A model generated the notes under the pieces. That model was not told the DNA's origin and did not search any database. It was given only the letters and a program-made list of their open reading frames with translations. A DNA stretch of 64,000 bases, from the NCBI RefSeq assembly GCF_011493005.1, contig NZ_CP049158.1, positions 682,001-746,000 on the forward strand, given 5' to 3'. Position 1 is the first letter of the stretch. Every line of letters begins with the position of its first letter. The translations under genes and the position numbers were made by a program. Source of the DNA: Caballeronia sp. SBC1. GTDB lineage: Bacteria; Pseudomonadota; Gammaproteobacteria; Burkholderiales; Burkholderiaceae. Of the stretch, positions 1 through 7,754 are shown one piece after another.

Positions 1-580
1 TGATGTAATGCGCGCCGGTCGCATGGAAGTTGGGGTTGCACGACGATGACACGTGGATCATGGCCGGCACGTTCAGCTCGACCATGGTTTCGTAGAGCGG
101 ATACCACGAGCGATCCGTCAGCGGCGGCCCGGTCCAGTAACCACCCGATGGGTCCGGGTTGAGATTGCAGCCTATGAAGCCAAGCTGCTCGACACAGCGG
201 CGCAATTCGGGAATGCAATTCTCGGGCGATACCCCAGGCGCTTGCGGCAACTGGCAGACACCCACGAAGTTGCGCGGAAACATCTGGCAAACGCGATGAA
301 CCAGGTCATTGCTTTCCTGCGACCAGTGCGCGTTGGCATCGGCGCCGGCCAGGTGATGACCCATGCCGGCAGCCCGTGGTGAAAAGATCGTGAGATCCGT
401 GCCGCGTTCCCGTTGAATGCGCAACTGCCCTGATTCGATGCTGTCGCGAATCTGCTCGTCCGTAATGACGGGACGCGGCGGGGGGGATGTACCGTCTTTT
501 AGCGCCGCTATCTGGGCGGCGCGCCAGGCTTCATGCTCGCGCGGGGAGGTCGTGTAGTGACCATGACAGTCGATGATCAT
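1..580 (-). CDS. ligJ: 4-oxalomesaconate hydratase, LigJ-type amidohydrolase (partial, runs off the window)
   Basis: The gene reads leftward from an ATG at 578-580 and leaves the window at base 1, so about 193 N-terminal residues are visible. The start MIIDCHGHYTT carries the DxHxH metal-binding signature of the amidohydrolase superfamily. The later segments NLNPDPSGGYW and ATGAHYI match what I remember of LigJ, which hydrates 4-oxalomesaconate in the protocatechuate 4,5-cleavage and gallate pathways. The permease gene starts its reading only upstream of this one (its stop lies at 601-603, 21 bases away), so the two are probably co-transcribed, permease first. The C-terminal half is unseen. 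A related amidohydrolase such as a 2-pyrone or aminocarboxymuconate enzyme remains possible but less likely. Confidence 0.82.
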   Translation of the reverse strand, partial: MIIDCHGHYTTSPREHEAWRAAQIAALKDGTSPPPRPVITDEQIRDSIESGQLRIQRERGTDLTIFSPRAAGMGHHLAGADANAHWSQESNDLVHRVCQMFPRNFVGVCQLPQAPGVSPENCIPELRRCVEQLGFIGCNLNPDPSGGYWTGPPLTDRSWYPLYETMVELNVPAMIHVSSSCNPNFHATGAHYI

Positions 581-600
581 TGCGGTTTCCAGATCAAGGT

Positions 601-1929
601 TCAGTGAAGGTGGCCGGCACGGGAGTCGCCGGCCGGCAGTGCGTCGATCTCGTCTTCCGAAGGTGTGACCCGCATGACCAGCGCGATAATGGTTGCCACC
701 ACCAGGAAGGCCGCTATGGTCAGGAGCGCCAGCTTGAAGTTGCCCGTGGCGCTGCGCACGAGCCCGATGCTCCACGGGCCGACGAGCCCGCCGAACTGGG
801 CGACGGTGTTGATGAGCGCGATGGTCGCGGCGCCGGCAGCGCCGGTCCTGAACGAAGACGCGAGGCTCCAGAACAGCGGGTTGCCGGCATAGATGAAAAG
901 CCCCGTCACGCACAGGAGCGCATAGGCGATCACCGGATTCGGCGCATAGGCGCTGCCCGCAATAGCGAGCGCGCTCATTCCGTACACGAACGCGAGATGC
1001 TTTTTCCGGTCGCCGGTCCGGTCGGAACTACGGCTGATTACCAGCGTGCCGAGGACACCGAGAAGCGGCGGGGCGGCGGACAAGAAACCCACCTCGAGGT
1101 TGCTCAGGTTGCCCAGGCTCTTGACGATCTGCGGCAACCACAGGAACAGGCCGTAGACACCCACGAGCGCGCAGCCGAACAAACACGCGAGGCTCCATAC
1201 GCGGATGTCGCTGGCTACGCGCAGCATCGGAAAATGCTTGTCGGCGCCCAGGGCCTCGCGTTCTTTCGCCAGCGTGGATTCGAGCCACTGCTTTTGCGCG
1301 TCGGTAAGCCACGCGGCGTCAGCAGGGCGCTCGGTCATCAGGCGCAGCGTCAGGAGACCAAGGAGCATGGCCGGGACACCTTCCATGATGAACATCCATT
1401 GCCATCCCTGCAGACCGAGCGGCCCATTAGCATAGGTCATGAGCGCCGTTGAGATCGGGCCGCCGAGCACCGCGGAGAACGAGCCGGCGATGATGTACCC
1501 CCCCACCGCACGCGCACGATAACGCTGCGGGAACCACTTTGTCAGGTATACGGCCACGCCGGGAAGAAACCCGGCCTCCATTACGCCCAGCAGGAAGCGC
1601 AGTACATAGAAGCTGTACTCGCTGGACACGAAGGCAGTCGCGGCGGCAACCGCCCCCCACGTCAGCAGGATGCGGGCGATCCAGCGCCGGGCGCCAACGC
1701 GATGGAGCAGCAGGTTGCTGGGTACTTCAAGAAGCATGTAGCCGAAGAAGAAAATGCTTCCGGCGAAGCCGAACACAGCTGGGCTGAAGCCGAGCTGCTT
1801 GTTCATGTCGAGCGCGGCAAAACCGATGTTTATTCGGTCAAGATAGTTGAAGAACATCATGGCGAAGAGCAACGGCATCAGGCGGCCGTAGACTCGCCGC
1901 ATGGTTGCACTTTCGATCGGATCGGTCAT
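601..1929 (-). CDS. MFS transporter, anion:cation symporter (ACS) family
   Basis: This is a 442-residue, 12-helix major facilitator protein. The N-terminal NYLDRINIGFA segment is typical of the ACS family (galactonate, phthalate and hydroxyaromatic acid permeases). A central hydrophilic loop follows helix 6 (around residues 195-225). I chose ATG at 1929 because AGGAGA sits about 5 bases upstream; a TTG one codon earlier is also open. The gene lies immediately upstream of the LigJ-type hydratase on the same strand, so uptake of an aromatic acid such as gallate or protocatechuate is the natural guess. Substrate cannot be read from sequence alone. The 510-base gap upstream holds its presumed promoter. 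Confidence 0.9.
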   Translation of the reverse strand: MTDPIESATMRRVYGRLMPLLFAMMFFNYLDRINIGFAALDMNKQLGFSPAVFGFAGSIFFFGYMLLEVPSNLLLHRVGARRWIARILLTWGAVAAATAFVSSEYSFYVLRFLLGVMEAGFLPGVAVYLTKWFPQRYRARAVGGYIIAGSFSAVLGGPISTALMTYANGPLGLQGWQWMFIMEGVPAMLLGLLTLRLMTERPADAAWLTDAQKQWLESTLAKEREALGADKHFPMLRVASDIRVWSLACLFGCALVGVYGLFLWLPQIVKSLGNLSNLEVGFLSAAPPLLGVLGTLVISRSSDRTGDRKKHLAFVYGMSALAIAGSAYAPNPVIAYALLCVTGLFIYAGNPLFWSLASSFRTGAAGAATIALINTVAQFGGLVGPWSIGLVRSATGNFKLALLTIAAFLVVATIIALVMRVTPSEDEIDALPAGDSRAGHLH

Positions 1930-2443
1930 CAATGTCTCCTGCAGTAGAGCGCCCGTAGGGTCGGGCGTCGTTGTGGTGTGCTGTTGCTACGATGATTCCA
2001 CGATGATCCGGGTGCCGATCAGCAGCGGTGTGTGCTTACGCGTTCGACCAGCCGTGAATCACTCTCAGACGGCAGCCGATACACCCAATACCATCATTCG
2101 ACGGTCGTTTAGCATCGCTAACGGACCGGGATGATGCCGATCAAAAAGTGACAGGAACCCGCAAGCAAAGAAACGAGGGAGCGATTTCACGGCGGCAAAC
2201 CGAAAGTGGGTGATAGACGGTGTTATCCGAAAGCCATTATTCCGACGCCGGACGATCTGGCGCGGTGCACGTACTTACGGTTGAATTACATAGCGATGGC
2301 GCATGCTATAAAAAATGGCGAGCGTCTGCGCAAGTGCGTTTGGGATGACCGCGTTCCTGCAAACCCATGATTCGACGAGTCATGGTACGAACCGCTGTGC
2401 CGCACGTCCAAGACCGTGTTTTTATCCTTTTATAATAATTTTC
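1930..2443. other. Intergenic region with a candidate promoter for the permease-hydratase operon
   Basis: About 510 bases lie between the permease start and the 3' end of a LysR gene, and no convincing gene is present. An imperfect palindrome at 2102-2128 (arms match at 10 of 12 positions around a 3-base centre) sits roughly 175 bases upstream of the permease start. It is a candidate regulator site. The right end is AT-rich (about 2415-2450) next to the LysR stop. Confidence 0.5.
2102..2128. promoter_or_regulatory. Imperfect palindrome upstream of the permease-hydratase operon
   Basis: The arms CGGTCGTTTAGC and GCTAACGGACCG flank ATC. Ten of twelve positions can pair. Its place upstream of the permease start suggests an operator, possibly for the adjacent LysR protein, but there is no direct proof. 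Confidence 0.3.
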
Positions 2444-3358
2444 TTATAGTTCTGCCGGATCTTGCGGCAAGTCTTTCCCCATGGGCGATAAGCAGGTAAG
2501 AAAGGCGCGCAGATGAGGCGAGTTGTCGTCGCTGCGAAAGCTTGCCGAAAGCGTCGTGGTCTGTGATGCCAGCGGACCGCTCAGGCGCCGGTACACCACG
2601 TCGGAGCGTCCGTGCCGCGCGACTGATTCGCCCACGAAAGTCACACCCAGTCCCGCCGCAACCAGCGCAATAGCGGTCTGGATCTCGTAAGCCTGATGCG
2701 CGATGTGCGGCGTGATCCCAGCATTGCGATAAAGCGATTCAACGAAACGCGAGAACTGCGCATTTGGGTGCTTTGGGTAGAGCACCAGGGGCGTGTTGCC
2801 AAGCTGCGTGATCCGTACTTTCTTTTCGGCCGCAAGCGGATGGTCCAACGGGAGCACGGCCATCAGGCGTTCGCGCAGCAGCGGCAACGTGGTGCATCCC
2901 GCTATGGGAGGAACCTGCCGTCCGATGCCGATGTGAATGCGCGTCTCATGTAGTGCATCAGCTTGCTCTTCAGTGAGCATTTCGAAGAGCTTCAGCTCGA
3001 CCTTGGGGTAATCCCGATGAAACGACTTCAGTGCAGGCGGCAATACGCTGTACATCGCTGAACGGGTAAAGCCGATGCCGAGCCAGCCACGCATGCCCAG
3101 GCCGATCTCGCGGGTACCCAGCGCAGCCTGATCGAAGGAAGCGAGGATCTGGCGCGCCTCGATACACAGATAGCTCCCCGCCTCCGTGAGTCTCAGCGGC
3201 CGGCTGCCGCGGTCCACCAACTGCGTGCCCATGCGTGCCTCGAGTGCGCGGATCTGCTGGCTTAGCGCCGGTTGCGCGACGTGCAGCCGCTCCGCCGCGC
3301 GGCTGAAGTTGAGTTCTTCCGCAAGGACGACAAAGGCCTGCAGGTGTCGGAGGTTCAT
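2444..3358 (-). CDS. LysR-family transcriptional regulator
   Basis: This is a 304-residue protein, the normal length for the family. The N-terminal winged helix-turn-helix reads MNLRHLQAFVVLAEELNFSR followed by AERLHVAQPALSQQIRALE. The C-terminal co-inducer domain follows from about residue 90. The frame stays open 45 codons further upstream, but those residues do not look like LysR sequence, so I start at 3358. It is encoded on the same strand as the permease and LigJ-type genes downstream and divergent from the TetR gene. Control of the permease-hydratase unit is plausible (inference). Confidence 0.92.
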   Translation of the reverse strand: MNLRHLQAFVVLAEELNFSRAAERLHVAQPALSQQIRALEARMGTQLVDRGSRPLRLTEAGSYLCIEARQILASFDQAALGTREIGLGMRGWLGIGFTRSAMYSVLPPALKSFHRDYPKVELKLFEMLTEEQADALHETRIHIGIGRQVPPIAGCTTLPLLRERLMAVLPLDHPLAAEKKVRITQLGNTPLVLYPKHPNAQFSRFVESLYRNAGITPHIAHQAYEIQTAIALVAAGLGVTFVGESVARHGRSDVVYRRLSGPLASQTTTLSASFRSDDNSPHLRAFLTCLSPMGKDLPQDPAEL

Positions 3359-3513
3359 TGTTGTGTGGTTGAAAGAGCTGTAACAGCGAACACCCTGCAC
3401 GATGAAAGCAGTATCGGGCGCCAAGGACCGGCAGAGGTTATCAAAACCATGTGGTTCTATCCGGTTTCGTGCCAACCGCATTGAGTAGCGCAAAGAATGG
3501 ATGCTTGATTTAT

Positions 3514-3527
3514 TGACTGCGTAGTCA
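3514..3527. promoter_or_regulatory. Palindromic operator in front of the tetR-like gene
   Basis: TGACTGCGTAGTCA is a perfect 5-bp inverted repeat (TGACT/AGTCA) with a 4-base centre, 12 bases before the TetR start. Nearly the same site (TGACTGGGTAGTCA) occurs in front of the efflux gene at 4185-4198. Two copies, both embedded in TTTATTGACT..AGTCAT, strongly suggest the TetR operator. Confidence 0.75.
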
Positions 3528-3539
3528 TAAACTCAATCC

Positions 3540-4166
3540 ATGAGTTCCTATTCCAGTCCGAAAAAGACGGCTTCGGCCATGCAGCGCGGCAGACCGCGTG
3601 AGTTCGACGTGGCCTCCGTGTCCGAGGCGGCAGCTCGCGTGTTTTGGGAGCGTGGCTATCACTCGACCTCGCTGGACGATCTTACCGAGGCAACGGGTCT
3701 GCTGCGCGGTAGTCTTTACGGCGCTTTTGGCGACAAGCGCGGCATGCTGCTCGTCGCGCTGGATCACTACGCCGAAGGAGCGGTAGCGAAGTTATCCGAG
3801 CGGCTGAATTCGGGTCTTCCTCCACACGAAGCGTTGCGTGAAGCGTTGCTTCACCATACGCGGGTGGTTTCCGCGCTGACCGGCATACCTGGCTGTTTCA
3901 TTACGAATACCGCGCTTGAGATGGTGCCCAGCGACCCGGACGTGGCATTGCGGATAGAGTCAATCATGCGGCGCATATCAACCTTGCTCGCCGCAGCGGT
4001 TATTCGCGGACAGGCGGAAGGGGTCTTCAATCCGGGGTTGAATGAAAAAGCAGTGGGTGATTTTCTGCTATGCATGACGCAGGGCTTGAGGGTTCTCGGT
4101 AAGGTCGTGCATGAAGAGGAGCGGCTGACCGCGGCTGTCGATGTCGCCATGCGGGCATTGAGCTGA
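3540..4166 (+). CDS. TetR-family transcriptional repressor
   Basis: This is a 208-residue protein. The N-terminal helix-turn-helix (about residues 20-65) includes RGRPREFD, then AARVFWERGYHSTSLDDL and GSLYGAFGDKRGML, a classic TetR DNA-binding domain. The C-terminal ligand domain resembles the YcdC/TetR_C group with the conserved GCFITNTALE segment. The gene sits 31 bases upstream of a DHA2 efflux transporter and both carry the same TGACT-N4-AGTCA palindrome, so it most likely represses itself and the pump. No strong ribosome-binding site precedes ATG 3540; an internal ATG at 3579 is the alternative start. The natural effector is unknown. Confidence 0.92.
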   Translation: MSSYSSPKKTASAMQRGRPREFDVASVSEAAARVFWERGYHSTSLDDLTEATGLLRGSLYGAFGDKRGMLLVALDHYAEGAVAKLSERLNSGLPPHEALREALLHHTRVVSALTGIPGCFITNTALEMVPSDPDVALRIESIMRRISTLLAAAVIRGQAEGVFNPGLNEKAVGDFLLCMTQGLRVLGKVVHEEERLTAAVDVAMRALS

Positions 4167-4184
4167 ATTTTTTTCTCTATTTAT

Positions 4185-4198
4185 TGACTGGGTAGTCA
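4185..4198. promoter_or_regulatory. Palindromic operator overlapping the efflux gene start
   Basis: TGACTGGGTAGTCA repeats the site in front of the TetR gene with one changed base in the centre. Its last base is the A of the proposed ATG at 4198, so the operator runs into the annotated start codon. Confidence 0.72.
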
Positions 4199-5655
4199 TG
4201 AAATCAGACCGAGTTTTGCAGGACCCGTCCGTACGCATGCATTCGGCGTCGACCCGGTCGGGCGCGTTGGCTTTACTCGTGCTGCTCACGGGCGCATTCC
4301 TGTCACCGCTCGATTACTTCATCGTGAATCTTGCGCTGCCGGCCATTCGCTCGGGGCTGCATGCGAGTTCGGCGGAGCTGCAACTGATCGTGTCCGTGTA
4401 CACCGCTGCGTTCGCTGTCTTTCTGGTGACGGGCGGGCGGCTGGGCGACATGTTTGGACGCAAGCGGATATTCATGCTCGGCATGGCGGGGTTTGTCGTG
4501 TCGTCGGCGTTGTGTGCAGTGGCGCCGAATGGCACCGTGCTGGTGATCGGAAGAATGCTTCAGGGCGCGTCGGCTTCAGTCATGGTGCCGCAGATCCTTG
4601 CCACTATCCGGACCGTATTCCCGAAGGAGCAGCAGACGAAAGTCATGAGCCTGTACGGATTCATCTATGGCTTTGCCTCGGTCGTGGGACAGATAGGCGG
4701 CGGGGCGTTGATCACGCTCCGGCCGTTCGGGCTCGGTTGGCAATCGATCTTCCTGATCAACTTGCCCGTCGGATGTCTGGCGCTGATCGGCGCGTGGCGC
4801 TTCGTGCCGGAAAATCGTCCGGCACGAGGGGCCGGTATCGATGCGGTGGGCCTGGTGCTTTTGTCGGTGTTCATGGCACTGGTGATCTATCCATTGACGC
4901 AGGGCCGGGAGGCAGGATGGCCTGCGTGGACGCTCCTTGCGCTGGCGGCGAGTGTGCCGGTTTTTGCCGCGTTTCTGTTGGTGGAATACCGGTTGAAGCT
5001 GAAAGGCGGGGACCCGCTTGTCGACCTCGATCTATTCAGGAATCCTGTATTTTCGATCGGGTTGGTGCTGGCTTTTTTCTTCTATTGCGACAGCGTTTTT
5101 TTCCTGACTTACGGTATCTATCTGCAGAATGGTTTGCGTTTTTCGCCGCTTGCCGCGGGCATCGCGATTTTCCCGTTTGGCGCCGGCTCTATTCTTGGAC
5201 CGTTGTTGTCGCCGCTACTTGTGCGGAGAGTCGGCAACCGAATCCTCGTCATTGGCTTTGCATTGCTCGCGGTTGGGTTTGCGACGTCTGGAGGCGCGCT
5301 ATTTCGAGGGGTTGAACCGGGGCCGCTGTTTTATACCGGGCTGCTGTTTGCCGGGATGGGGCACGGCATTGTGCTGCCTTCGGTGGTGCGGATCGTGATA
5401 GGGGAGGTCGGACCGGCGCAAGCCGGACTCGCATCGAGTGTGGTCACGTCCATGTTGCAGATCGGCTCGGCGTTCGGCGCGACCGCTATCAGCGGAGCCT
5501 TCTTTTCGGTGCTGTCGACCGGGACATCGGCCGCGGACTATGCGCACGCTTATCAGGTGAGCATTGCGATTGTGTCGGCGCTGTTTGTGGGCTGCATCGG
5601 GCTTTCGATGGTACTGGCGACGACGCGAGCGCACTCAGAACCCCCGCCAGAGTGA
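4198..5655 (+). CDS. MFS efflux transporter, DHA2 (EmrB/QacA-like, 14-TMS) family
   Basis: This is a 485-residue, very hydrophobic protein with about 14 membrane spans. The early motif FLSPLDYFIVNLALP corresponds to the DHA2 D1 motif, and GGRLGDMFGRKR after helix 2 is the MFS motif A. Such pumps expel drugs, dyes or toxic aromatics by proton antiport. It lies directly downstream of a TetR gene and shares its operator. The start is uncertain: ATG 4198 lacks a ribosome-binding site and overlaps the operator, while ATG 4237 (residue 14) is an alternative that leaves all helices intact. In this aromatic catabolic setting it may protect against its own substrates (inference). Confidence 0.92.
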   Translation: MKSDRVLQDPSVRMHSASTRSGALALLVLLTGAFLSPLDYFIVNLALPAIRSGLHASSAELQLIVSVYTAAFAVFLVTGGRLGDMFGRKRIFMLGMAGFVVSSALCAVAPNGTVLVIGRMLQGASASVMVPQILATIRTVFPKEQQTKVMSLYGFIYGFASVVGQIGGGALITLRPFGLGWQSIFLINLPVGCLALIGAWRFVPENRPARGAGIDAVGLVLLSVFMALVIYPLTQGREAGWPAWTLLALAASVPVFAAFLLVEYRLKLKGGDPLVDLDLFRNPVFSIGLVLAFFFYCDSVFFLTYGIYLQNGLRFSPLAAGIAIFPFGAGSILGPLLSPLLVRRVGNRILVIGFALLAVGFATSGGALFRGVEPGPLFYTGLLFAGMGHGIVLPSVVRIVIGEVGPAQAGLASSVVTSMLQIGSAFGATAISGAFFSVLSTGTSAADYAHAYQVSIAIVSALFVGCIGLSMVLATTRAHSEPPPE

Positions 5656-5715
5656 CGAACCGAGGCCACTGGCTGGAACCCCGAGCCGTGCGCCGGAGCG
5701 CAAAAAGCCACCGCG

Positions 5716-6495
5716 CTAAAGCACATTCAGCATCGCCAACGCGGTCTCCTGCAAGTGATGTACTACCCGGTTAATCGCTGCCTCAGTAGTCTCCTTGCCC
5801 ATCGGCATGTTCGTGCTTAGCGCGGCAACAACCTCGCCATGCCGGTCCTTCATGGGCACCGCAATGCCCCGCACGCCCACTTGCAATTGCTGTTCGATGA
5901 CCGCAAAACCATCGGCCCGGGCTTGCCGGATTTTCTCCGCAAGACGCACCGTGTTCGTCAGCGTATGAGGTGTAAATGGCGTCAGCACGGTCGTGTTCAG
6001 CCACTCATGAACGGCTTCCTCGTCGGGCTTGTAGGCAAGCAGCACTACTCCGGGCGACGTCAGCGGTGCAGGCACCCGGGCGCCCAGCACGAAGCCCGTG
6101 GTCATGACACGAGAGGTTCCGTTGCGTGCAATGAAAACCAGCTCCCATTCATCGAGCACGCTGATATATACCGACTCGTTAAGCGTCGCACTCAGTTGCT
6201 GCAGGTATGGCTGCACCAGTTTCGGCAATCGTGCGGAATCGAAATACGACCAGCCAACGCGCAGCACACGCGGTGTCAGTCCGAACAATTTTCCGTCGCT
6301 TTCTACATAACCAAGACTCTCCAGCGTCAGCAAATGCCGACGCGCCGCGGTGCGGGTCATGCCCGTGCGGGCCGCTGCTTGCGTGGGGGTCATGCGGGCG
6401 TGCTCACTGTCGAATGCCTCAAGCACCGCTAACCCTTTCTCAAGTCCCGCGATCCAGTCGCGCTTGTCCAACGGCGGTCGTTTGGTCATAAGCAT
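5716..6495 (-). CDS. IclR-family regulator, PcaR/PobR-like
   Basis: This is a 259-residue protein with an N-terminal winged helix (about residues 12-75: GLEKGLAVLEAF, then RTGMTRTAARRHLLTLESLGYV) and a C-terminal effector domain ending near VVAALSTNMPMG. The R-T-A-A-R-R-H-L recognition helix and the IAVPM and FVLGARVPA segments resemble the PcaR/PobR/CatR branch, which senses aromatic acids such as beta-ketoadipate or 4-hydroxybenzoate. GAGG precedes two near starts, ATG 6495 and ATG 6489; either is possible. It is divergent from the SDH-like gene at 6665. GTTCGATAATCG-like half-sites near this gene, the MHS permease and the porin fit the operator described for PcaR, so it probably controls the quinate/shikimate block. 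Confidence 0.92.
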   Translation of the reverse strand: MLMTKRPPLDKRDWIAGLEKGLAVLEAFDSEHARMTPTQAAARTGMTRTAARRHLLTLESLGYVESDGKLFGLTPRVLRVGWSYFDSARLPKLVQPYLQQLSATLNESVYISVLDEWELVFIARNGTSRVMTTGFVLGARVPAPLTSPGVVLLAYKPDEEAVHEWLNTTVLTPFTPHTLTNTVRLAEKIRQARADGFAVIEQQLQVGVRGIAVPMKDRHGEVVAALSTNMPMGKETTEAAINRVVHHLQETALAMLNVL

Positions 6496-6531
6496 TAACC
6501 CTCATTCCGTACGATCAATGGTGATGTGTGA

Positions 6532-6542
6532 GCGATTATCGC
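6532..6542. promoter_or_regulatory. IclR-type half-site (GCGATTATCGC) in the divergent promoter
   Basis: This symmetric 11-mer lies between the divergently read IclR gene and the SDH-like gene. It shares the CGATTATCG/CGATAATCG core with sites at 7611-7622 and 18494-18507. Autoregulation and control of the SDH-like gene are the likely roles. Confidence 0.5.
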
Positions 6543-6615
6543 GCACATTGCGGAAACATTGCTTCGTGTTCGCGAGCGCAATCCTTATCCTTGGTTTCAT
6601 TGGCTTGATGAATAA

Positions 6616-6654
6616 AGCTATGAAACGCAGCTATGAAACGCAGCTATGAAGCGA
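6616..6654 (+). repeat. Three tandem 13-bp units in a 5' leader
   Basis: AGCTATGAAACGC occurs at 6616-6628 and 6629-6641, then as AGCTATGAAGCGA at 6642-6654. The array ends just before the ribosome-binding site of the SDH-like gene (start 6665) and could change leader length by slippage. Confidence 0.85.
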
Positions 6655-6664
6655 AGGGGACATC

Positions 6665-7573
6665 ATGAGAATCACCGGCACGACCCGGATTTTTTATTGC
6701 ATCGCCGATCCAGTGGATCAGGTGCGTGCGCCGGAGGTCTTTAACGCTGTGTTTGCGCGGCATGAAGTCGACGCCGTGATGGTGCCCCTGCGCGTCACGG
6801 CGGGCCATCTTGCGGCAACGTTGCGTTGCCTTCTCGCTTCGCCGACAGTCGGTGGCGTGTCGCTGTCCATCCCGCACAAGGCGGCCGCGGCGGCGACGGT
6901 GGACCGCTGTTCGCGGGCTGCGTTGGCCGCGAATGCGGTTAATGCGGTCAGGCGCAATCCGGATGGCGAACTCGAAGGGGACCTGTTCGATGGCGTGGGT
7001 TTTACGCGCTCGATGGATCGCGCAGGCCTGGCTTACGCGGGCCGCCGGATCCTCATGCTGGGCGCAGGCGGCGCGGCATCGGCGGTGGCGACCGCTCTGG
7101 CAGCAGCCGGTGTAGCCGAACTCGCGCTCTTTGACCCCGACCACAGTAAAGCGCAGCATCTCGCCGCCGTGTTGAGGCGCGATTTTCACATCGAGGCTAG
7201 CAATGTTCCGACCAATGATCCGCACGATTATGACGTGGTCATCAATGCATCGCCTCTCGGTTTGAAGGATAGCGACCCGCTTCCCGTGGATGTCGGGGCG
7301 ATTCGCGAGGACGCTGTCGTATGCGACATCCTGATGAAAAACCAGCCCACGCCGTTGTTGCGCGCAGCCCGCTCACGGGGGCTGATTGCTGAACCCGGCT
7401 TCGACATGCTTATCCAGCAAACGCCGCTTTATCTCGAGTTTTTCGGTTATCCGGAGCTTGCCAAGTCGGTGCGCTCGGACGATGGATATCTGCTGGACCT
7501 GATTACGCCAGACGTACTGCGTCGTCGGTTGGATGCATCGGTAAGCCCACAACCCACCGACATTCCGGCTTAG
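6665..7573 (+). CDS. Shikimate dehydrogenase-like NAD(P) oxidoreductase (atypical)
   Basis: This is a 302-residue protein with the two-domain shikimate/quinate dehydrogenase architecture. The catalytic Lys in SLSIPHK is at residue 72, the substrate-binding Asp lies in GDLFDGVGF, and the Rossmann loop is GAGGAA near residue 135. The N-terminal Ser-x-Ser shikimate-binding motif of AroE is absent (IADPVDQVRAPEVFN instead), so this is an SDH-like paralogue rather than the biosynthetic AroE. AAGGGGA lies 4 bases before the ATG. It is divergent from the IclR regulator and followed by an MHS permease, a BKACE enzyme and QuiC. A role oxidising shikimate, quinate or a related hydroaromatic acid towards 3-dehydroshikimate is inferred. 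Confidence 0.9.
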   Translation: MRITGTTRIFYCIADPVDQVRAPEVFNAVFARHEVDAVMVPLRVTAGHLAATLRCLLASPTVGGVSLSIPHKAAAAATVDRCSRAALAANAVNAVRRNPDGELEGDLFDGVGFTRSMDRAGLAYAGRRILMLGAGGAASAVATALAAAGVAELALFDPDHSKAQHLAAVLRRDFHIEASNVPTNDPHDYDVVINASPLGLKDSDPLPVDVGAIREDAVVCDILMKNQPTPLLRAARSRGLIAEPGFDMLIQQTPLYLEFFGYPELAKSVRSDDGYLLDLITPDVLRRRLDASVSPQPTDIPA

Positions 7574-7588
7574 TGCTAACCCCGAAAA

Positions 7589-7622
7589 CGATCGTTAATC
7601 GCACATAAGCGTTCGATAATCG
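7589..7622. promoter_or_regulatory. Paired IclR-type operator upstream of the MHS permease
   Basis: Two half-sites lie here: CGATCGTTAATCGCAC at 7589-7604 and GTTCGATAATCG at 7611-7622. The second is nearly the PcaR half-site known from Pseudomonas. The pair lies about 135 bases before the permease start. Confidence 0.6.
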
Positions 7623-7754
7623 TTTTCATTTTCGTGGCAAGCATTGATTGCGCAAAGTCGCCGCCCTATGCTCCATTCACCGCAGCGCGCCACGCGCTTT
7701 TACCTGCCGGACACGTCCTGCAGCCCAACATCAATACATATCAGAGACAACCTA

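Noticed and set aside
580..1452. 290-residue plus-strand open frame
   Set aside because: Antisense to the permease; charged low-complexity translation without domain features.
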